In this document: positions 29,152 to 33,918 of the stretch, piece after piece
Numbering within the stretch: the stretch's first letter is position 1
Layout of the letters: every line of letters starts with the position of its first letter
Notes under the pieces: model-generated
What the model saw: only the letters and a program-made list of their open reading frames with translations
Databases searched by the model: none
Told to the model about the DNA's origin: nothing
Source: Candidatus Kaiserbacteria bacterium
Lineage (GTDB): Bacteria; Patescibacteriota; Minisyncoccia; Phycocordibacterales; UBA918
DNA: 33,918 nt
Direction: 5' to 3'
Assembly: GCA_024653575.1 (NCBI GenBank)
Contig: JANLIJ010000109.1
Location: forward strand, 1-33,918
Position numbers and translations under genes: made by a program

Positions 29152-29201
29152 AGTCAGATGATGTTACGGCATAGATAAGTCTGAGTCAAACAACAATAGT
29201 A

Positions 29202-30122
29202 TTAGATTTTACAAGAGCCTTTTGAAACGGTTATGTCCCAATGTGTTGATTCCAGAACATATTCGTTCCCGCAACTATCACGGTAGCGTGGGCCTCCATG
29301 GTCACCAGTTCTTTGTCCATCTGCCGTCAATTTCGTCTTTAAAAAATTATCAACGGCCTGGTTGTCATTGATGTCAATTTTGTATCCGGCACCATGAGAT
29401 TGTCCTGTTGTGCCACCTGAATGTGGTTCAACAGCACCTGTTATTTCAACATTACAAGCCGTGCATGATTCTTTAATATTTATGGCTTGCTGAAGCGTGT
29501 CCTGTCGTATACCAGTTAGTGTCGTACAACCAGCGGTAGTGGGGCATGTCTCCTTAACTCCTGACGCTCCACTCGTACTCGTGACTTTAACACCGGCCTT
29601 CCCGAGCTCACTCAGCGCTGCTGAATGTGAAAGTGTCCCCGGTGCAATAACACCCGCTGTTGGTGTGCCAATGACGGGAGGAGTGGCTGGGGCAGTGGGA
29701 CTTGGTGGAAGTACAGTACATTGTATTTCATACCATTTCCCTTTGTACTCGTCCTTCACAAGAAGATTAAGTATCGTATTCACGATGAGCCATGAGCCAA
29801 GGAGGATAACGAGCCCAATCACAGAATTCGTCATTATTGAACGCGCAGAGCTTACTGCCCCCGTATCGCCTCCCGACATCACCATCTTCATACCACCCCA
29901 TGCGAAAGTAAGAGCAATGACACTCGCTGAGATTTTAATAAACCAATTTATAATATTCTGTCCGAGTTGTATAAAATCACAAGCTCGACAATCTGGACCG
30001 TCACACGGCACAATTCTCTTTGGTTCTTCTCCATAGACCAAAACTGGTCCTGCAATAACCAAGAAGGCAAGTATCAAAAAAAAGCCAAAACGAAAATTTC
30101 TCATATAGATATATCCTATCAT
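29202..30122 (-). CDS. VirB2/TrbC-like two-TM domain fused to an M15/LAS D,D-peptidase-like domain
   Basis: Signal/TM plus IINWFIKISASVIALTFAWGGMKMVMSGGDTGAVSSARSIMTNSVIGLVILLGSW; C-terminal QSHGAGYKID and ESTHWD metal-ligand-like motifs. Confidence 0.7.
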   Translation of the reverse strand: MIGYIYMRNFRFGFFLILAFLVIAGPVLVYGEEPKRIVPCDGPDCRACDFIQLGQNIINWFIKISASVIALTFAWGGMKMVMSGGDTGAVSSARSIMTNSVIGLVILLGSWLIVNTILNLLVKDEYKGKWYEIQCTVLPPSPTAPATPPVIGTPTAGVIAPGTLSHSAALSELGKAGVKVTSTSGASGVKETCPTTAGCTTLTGIRQDTLQQAINIKESCTACNVEITGAVEPHSGGTTGQSHGAGYKIDINDNQAVDNFLKTKLTADGQRTGDHGGPRYRDSCGNEYVLESTHWDITVSKGSCKI

Positions 30123-30127
30123 AACCC

Positions 30128-30320
30128 AGAACCCCTCTCACATTGAATGACGAACTATCGTGTTCAAAACACGAGCGAGACTGGTCGGCGCAAAACGAAG
30201 CATATAGACATATGATGAGTTTGAGCCGTTACCGGTCGTAGCCGTTGTTTTGGGCACGAGAGGAGTCAAACATGTAATCTTTAAATTTGTATTTATGTGG
30301 TTCAATGTGAGATGGGTTCT
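30128..30320. repeat. 193-bp segment bounded by ~20-nt inverted repeats
   Basis: AGAACCCCTCTCACATTGAA at 30128-30147; reverse complement of 30301-30320 is AGAACCCATCTCACATTGAA (one mismatch). Confidence 0.7.
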
Positions 30321-30388
30321 ATAAACCACACTTCCACTCTGAGGTGAATTATGGTACTTTATAGCGGTCTTTAGAGAGACAAATATCT

Positions 30389-30510
30389 GCGTCGGTACTC
30401 AAGTGAGAAATGGGACGGGACCCATTTCGCAAGAGGTTGTCGATATTTTGTTAAAAATATCATACAACCTGAACAGTCCCTGTAAGGGAGTCAACGAGGG
30501 CAGACTGTAA
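30389..30510 (+). pseudogene. Interrupted tRNA-Tyr 5' half with D-loop insertion
   Basis: AAATATCTGCGTCGGTACTCAAG (30381-30403 = 30659-30681) and GTCAACGAGGGCAGACTGTAA (30490-30510 = 30684-30704), separated by an 86-nt hairpin-rich insert in place of CG. Confidence 0.8.
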
Positions 30511-30666
30511 GACTGGCGCTTCGCGCACCCGGCAGTCTTTCTGGCAAAAGCATCTCCCACCGGAGATACTGTTTAAAGTCGCTATACGCGACAAACCAGT
30601 AAATCTTTCAGATTTCCAGTCTAAAAGCTTGGCAGAAGTAGAACGGTACAATACAATCAAATATCT

Positions 30667-30749
30667 GCGTCGGTACTCAAGCGGTCAACGAGGGCAGACT
30701 GTAAATCTGCTGGCTCCGGCCTACGAAGGTTCGAATCCCTCCCGGCGCA
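30667..30749 (+). tRNA. tRNA-Tyr (anticodon GTA)
   Basis: Acceptor GCGTCGG/CCGGCGC, anticodon arm GCAGA-CTGTAAA-TCTGC, long variable arm, T-loop TTCGAAT; one A-C mismatch in the T stem; CCA not encoded. Confidence 0.88.
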
Positions 30750-30793
30750 CATTTTTAAGGCACCCTTATGGGTGCTTTTAAAATGTGCGCCGG
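30742..30793. terminator. Terminator-like palindrome that includes the tRNA-Tyr 3' acceptor strand
   Basis: CCGGCGCACATTTTTAAGGCACCC-TTAT-GGGTGCTTTTAAAATGTGCGCCGG. Confidence 0.8.
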
Positions 30794-30819
30794 AGTGAGT
30801 GACTAAATGTCACTCACGC

Positions 30820-30914
30820 GAGGGATTCGAAGCTGTTCAGAGATACCTTTTCGAGTGAAACGAAGAAAAGTATCCTGAACGGGTACTGGTCATGTAATGA
30901 CCGAAATTCCCTCC
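30820..30914. repeat. tRNA-Tyr-derived structured repeat R1
   Basis: GAGGGATTCGAA, stem GTTCAG.GATAC/GTATC.CTGAAC, hairpin GGTCATGTAATGACC, GAAATTCCCTCC. Confidence 0.75.
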
Positions 30915-30970
30915 AAGCACAAAATACCAAAACCCAAACATGCCTTGAGTTTTGTTATATTTTGCCGCCG

Positions 30971-31065
30971 GGAGGGATTCGAAAAGGTTGCCTGATATTT
31001 TATGACCGTAGGGAAATAAAATATCGACAACCTGTACTGGTCGTGTAACGACCGAAATTCCCTCC
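30971..31065. repeat. tRNA-Tyr-derived structured repeat R2
   Basis: GGAGGGATTCGAA, stem GGTTG.GATATTTTA/TAAAATATC.CAACC, hairpin GGTCGTGTAACGACC, GAAATTCCCTCC. Confidence 0.75.
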
Positions 31066-31113
31066 TGGGATTCGAAGCTGTTCAAGTAACGACCGAAACT
31101 TCTTACAGAAGCT
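31066..31113. repeat. Truncated structured repeat R3
   Basis: TGGGATTCGAAGCTGTTCAAGTAACGACCGAAACTTCTTACAGAAGCT; the middle of the unit is missing. Confidence 0.65.
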
Positions 31114-31194
31114 GTCCACTCATTGGGTTTTATTCCACTCCGTTACATAAACCCTCAATGAGTCTTGCGAAAGTTTCAAGTATTCACTTTCTCA

Positions 31195-31209
31195 CCCTCC
31201 CGGCGCACA
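31195..31209 (+). repeat. tRNA-Tyr 3'-end direct repeat
   Basis: CCCTCCCGGCGCACA identical to 30737-30751 of tRNA-Tyr. Confidence 0.85.
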
Positions 31210-31289
31210 AATGTTGACTTTACCAAAAAATAGTTATTTACTTCAGACATTCTCAGCAGGACTGAGTGTTCTTCTTCAGGAGAGATCTA

Positions 31290-31862
31290 ATGAGCACAGA
31301 CCATGTTTCACAATACCTTCAGTCTCGGCGAGAGCGTCTCACCTTGCTCGAAGCCATGTGGAATGATCCAAAGGTACAAATGTACAACGATGTGGAACTT
31401 CCGCCCAAGGACGGCTCACCATCAGTCTTCCTTAACGGTCCGACTTCCCGTCATCAGATCCTTGAACTAAACCACCGTTGTCTGTCCGTGTATCATCTGC
31501 GTACGGCAGGCTTTACGGGGTGGATTTTCGCACCCGAACCTCGCGGGCAAGAAGAGTCCGACGATTTCACGGAACGAGATTACATCCATAAGTGGGAGTC
31601 AAGTCGGCGCTTCTCTGCATCATGTAATTCATTCTGGATTCCACGAGATGGCAACGAGCTACTCGGACTCAACAGCAATCTCGAATTGGGTATTGATCTC
31701 GGCAAAGTGTTGTCGGGCATAGAAGGTCAGAAAGTGTTTGTTGGCTGGCCTGATGATGCCATGCGCATGGGACTGCCAAGTCACTACCGTCAGCTCGCAG
31801 ATCTTCCACTCTATCGGAATCTTTGGGTCATGTGCGAGCAAATTGCTCTGCAAATGAAGTGA
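31290..31862 (+). CDS. Nucleoside 2-deoxyribosyltransferase-like protein
   Basis: SVFLNGPTSRH...AGFTGWIFAPEPRG...WESSRRFSASCNSFWIPRD...GLNSNLELGIDLGK, pattern of the 2-deoxyribosyltransferase-like fold. Confidence 0.6.
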   Translation: MSTDHVSQYLQSRRERLTLLEAMWNDPKVQMYNDVELPPKDGSPSVFLNGPTSRHQILELNHRCLSVYHLRTAGFTGWIFAPEPRGQEESDDFTERDYIHKWESSRRFSASCNSFWIPRDGNELLGLNSNLELGIDLGKVLSGIEGQKVFVGWPDDAMRMGLPSHYRQLADLPLYRNLWVMCEQIALQMK

Positions 31863-31968
31863 CCCAGGAACACAATCAGCTCCATCAATGAAAGCAGTTC
31901 GCTTTCCCACGGAGCTGTTTTCATTTTATACAGACTGTTGAGATAAAACCGTTCGGATTTCGTCCCAT

Positions 31969-32023
31969 ACGGCGCACAAAAGCGTAAAAAAGCGAGACTT
32001 GTGTCTCGCTTTTTTACGCTTTT
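31969..32023. repeat. tRNA-Tyr 3'-end fragment plus terminator-like palindrome
   Basis: CGGCGCACAAA at 31969-31979; AAAAGCGTAAAAAAGCGAGAC-TTGT-GTCTCGCTTTTTTACGCTTTT at 31978-32023 (21-bp perfect stem). Confidence 0.8.
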
Positions 32024-32057
32024 GCGGGGGCCTGAGTGAAGTTCGACTCTCACCACT

Positions 32058-33560
32058 TTACTTGATAACAAACTCTTTGAGTAACGTATTTACCATTATA
32101 ACAAAATTATCCATATCTCCATAAATAACAAAGGAAATCACTTCGTTCACTCCTGGCATAGGAATGAGGATTTGTGTCCAATCCCAGTATCCATCGATAC
32201 CACCTTTCTTTATATATATTTCTTTATCTGCAATAGTAGTTGCTGAGAAACTATTAAAATCAGGAAAATCAACAATATTTAAAACCAAGCCTCCTTCTAT
32301 TTTATTTTCTCCTTTTCCAAACTGAGCTTTTTCAACTTTTGATTCTGGATAATTATATAATTGAATATAATTAGTGTGTCTTTCTAATCTCCATTCCATG
32401 GGGTATTCAAAGCTATATACATTATCTTTATCCGTAAACAAGACAGTGTTTTGGGTTGCGCTTTTGCTACTTCCAGTTGAAATTGAGCCAATATAAAACA
32501 AATCTAGTGCGTACTTGAAACGAGCTGTATTCAATGAACCAGCAACAGTTGGCATTGAGTCAATATACTCAGTAACATCTGTACCACACTTTGACTCCAA
32601 TCCTAAAATACTCTGGAAAAAATCCTTCAAAGTAAGCAATTTTGTTATATCAAAAATATGAAATCTGTAAGCTATCCAGCAATTTTGATTGGAGGAGTGC
32701 TTACTAATTTCCTGAATTGAATACTCTTCTTTTTTAACATACAGCACCATATCCATCATATCTGGACTTGTATCTAATTCAGCTTGCAAATCATTCATCC
32801 ATGGAATTGGTTCTCCAGACAAATATTTTTTTGCTATAGTTATTGAAGTGTCTTCATCATTTATGCTTACAGGAGAGGAAGAAATGGTTTTACTTACATC
32901 ATCCACCTCGGCTGCCTTTTCAGGGACAAATGTATACCAAATCCACCCACCAATAACCAACAGTGCGATAAAGAACGTGATAGTAAAATATTTTGATAAT
33001 TGAGGTCCTGGATTAGAATGATTTGATTGAACGGCTTCTTCAGGTTGAAGCCTTGATATAGAATTTCCCTGTTCAATTGCCATGACATATTCTGGTTTGT
33101 ATTTATAGAAAAATATCCCAAAGATAAACAAAAACCATGGCATAAAATATACAAAATATATAAAGTCTGCCTCATTAAAGAATCTAAAAAATGATACTTC
33201 ACGGTAAACCCAAAATATCCCTTGGAGACCAGTTAAAAATGGTGTGTGTGCAAGCAACCAACCAAGAGGGTGCAGGAGTAGTGTGGCACTGAAATACACT
33301 AATGTTGCTTGTAAACTAGCCAATATATAAAGAAACAATTTGTTCTCCCCTTCATCCTGACTCAACTTTTCAATAGCCAATGTAAAGGCGCTCAAAGATG
33401 CGAGTAGTGGCGCAATAAAAATAAATAGCGCTTGTCCATGGAAGAACAAAATAACACTAAGTGCTATTAAAAACACAGGTAGGACTGAAATGATTATATA
33501 GCGGAAAAATATTTTTTCTGTAATTAATGCAGACCAAAAAAACTGCTTAATAGATTTCAT
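32058..33560 (-). CDS. Hypothetical multi-TM protein with C-terminal extracytoplasmic domain
   Basis: 500-aa ORF, N-terminal TM helices, another TM near FFIALLVIGGWIWYTFV, soluble C-terminus. Confidence 0.7.
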   Translation of the reverse strand: MKSIKQFFWSALITEKIFFRYIIISVLPVFLIALSVILFFHGQALFIFIAPLLASLSAFTLAIEKLSQDEGENKLFLYILASLQATLVYFSATLLLHPLGWLLAHTPFLTGLQGIFWVYREVSFFRFFNEADFIYFVYFMPWFLFIFGIFFYKYKPEYVMAIEQGNSISRLQPEEAVQSNHSNPGPQLSKYFTITFFIALLVIGGWIWYTFVPEKAAEVDDVSKTISSSPVSINDEDTSITIAKKYLSGEPIPWMNDLQAELDTSPDMMDMVLYVKKEEYSIQEISKHSSNQNCWIAYRFHIFDITKLLTLKDFFQSILGLESKCGTDVTEYIDSMPTVAGSLNTARFKYALDLFYIGSISTGSSKSATQNTVLFTDKDNVYSFEYPMEWRLERHTNYIQLYNYPESKVEKAQFGKGENKIEGGLVLNIVDFPDFNSFSATTIADKEIYIKKGGIDGYWDWTQILIPMPGVNEVISFVIYGDMDNFVIMVNTLLKEFVIK

Positions 33561-33617
33561 ATAATATTACATTGATTTACCTATATTTTAACACACCGGT
33601 GCCGAACCTCCTCCAGT

Positions 33618-33670
33618 CCGGCGCACAAAATTATAAACGGCTTTTCGGCCGTTTTAATTTTGGGCGCCGG
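33618..33670. repeat. tRNA-Tyr 3'-end fragment plus terminator-like palindrome
   Basis: CCGGCGCACAAAATTATAAACGGC-TTTTC-GGCCGTTTTAATTTTGGGCGCCGG. Confidence 0.8.
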
Positions 33671-33695
33671 GGCAAGGCATCTGTTTACCTTGTGT

Positions 33696-33796
33696 GAGAA
33701 ATTCGAAAAGGTTGCCAGATATTTTGAGAATGAAATGAATCAAAATAACGACAACCTGTACTGGTCATGTAATGACCGAAACTTCTTACAGAAGCT
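33696..33796. repeat. tRNA-Tyr-derived structured repeat R4
   Basis: GAGAAATTCGAA, stem GGTTG.GATATTTT/AAAATA..CAACC, hairpin GGTCATGTAATGACC, GAAACTTCTTACAGAAGCT (last part shared with R3). Confidence 0.75.
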
Positions 33797-33918
33797 ACTA
33801 TGACCCCCACCCCCAACGTATCTTCGCCGTATTTTCACCACTCCCCCTCTCCCTATTTGATATTTCACCCTCTGCATACACTACGAAGTATGTCCTCGTC
33901 TAGAATGAGGTTGTGTAT

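Noticed and set aside
30389-30660. Group I intron in tRNA-Tyr
   Set aside because: No recognisable group I core, insertion is in the D-loop rather than the anticodon loop, and an intact tRNA follows
30837-31085. 82-aa minus-strand ORF as a protein-coding gene
   Set aside because: It reads straight through R1 and R2 repeats and their palindromes; no protein-like features
32024-32056. tmRNA or extra tRNA suggested by GGGGCCTGAGTGAAGTTCGACTCTCACCAC
   Set aside because: Only a short T-arm-like stretch; no matching acceptor strand, tag ORF or pseudoknots found
30820-33670. Integron attC array with gene cassettes
   Set aside because: No integron integrase and no recognisable attC R-box sequences; the shared sequence is tRNA-Tyr 3' end instead
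30820-33796. CRISPR array from the repeated units
   Set aside because: Units are irregularly spaced, divergent and structured, with no uniform spacers and no cas genes in the window

Overview
The window looks like a chromosomal segment of a Patescibacteria/CPR (Parcubacteria-like) bacterium. This is inferred from compact operons, short divergent housekeeping proteins, a VirB2-like protein and tRNAs without an encoded CCA; no taxonomic search was run. The first ~28.7 kb is mostly recognisable core gene content: SppA-like protease, a MacB-type ABC exporter operon, response regulator, PG-binding acidic repeat protein, class III nucleotidyl cyclase, rhodanese, MltG, DnaX, a D,D-carboxypeptidase-like hydrolase, a histone-H1-like protein, Dus, FtsQ-like, SerS, MFS, DprA, TopA, RelA/SpoT, ParB, tRNA-Leu(CAA), HicBA, MiaA and RecQ. 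Two signals are not explained by ordinary annotation. (1) Three genes (topA, the H1-like gene and a small membrane protein gene) have 5' leaders bracketed by a 13-nt inverted repeat, TCCCGTTAGAAGT...ACTTCTAACGGGA. The final A of the downstream arm is the A of the ATG, the arms differ between copies but stay complementary, and no Shine-Dalgarno is seen next to the start. This looks like an undescribed long-range leader switch or regulon. (2) From ~28.8 to 33.8 kb, tRNA-Trp and tRNA-Tyr are surrounded by broken tRNA pieces. 5' halves are split in the D-loop by hairpin-rich inserts. tRNA-Tyr 3' ends are repeated four times and bound single-gene cassettes. A repeated two-hairpin module has stems that covary while the short hairpin keeps a TGTAA (anticodon-GTA-like) loop. 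Several genes also appear to be leaderless (-10 hexamer about 6-7 nt before the ATG).
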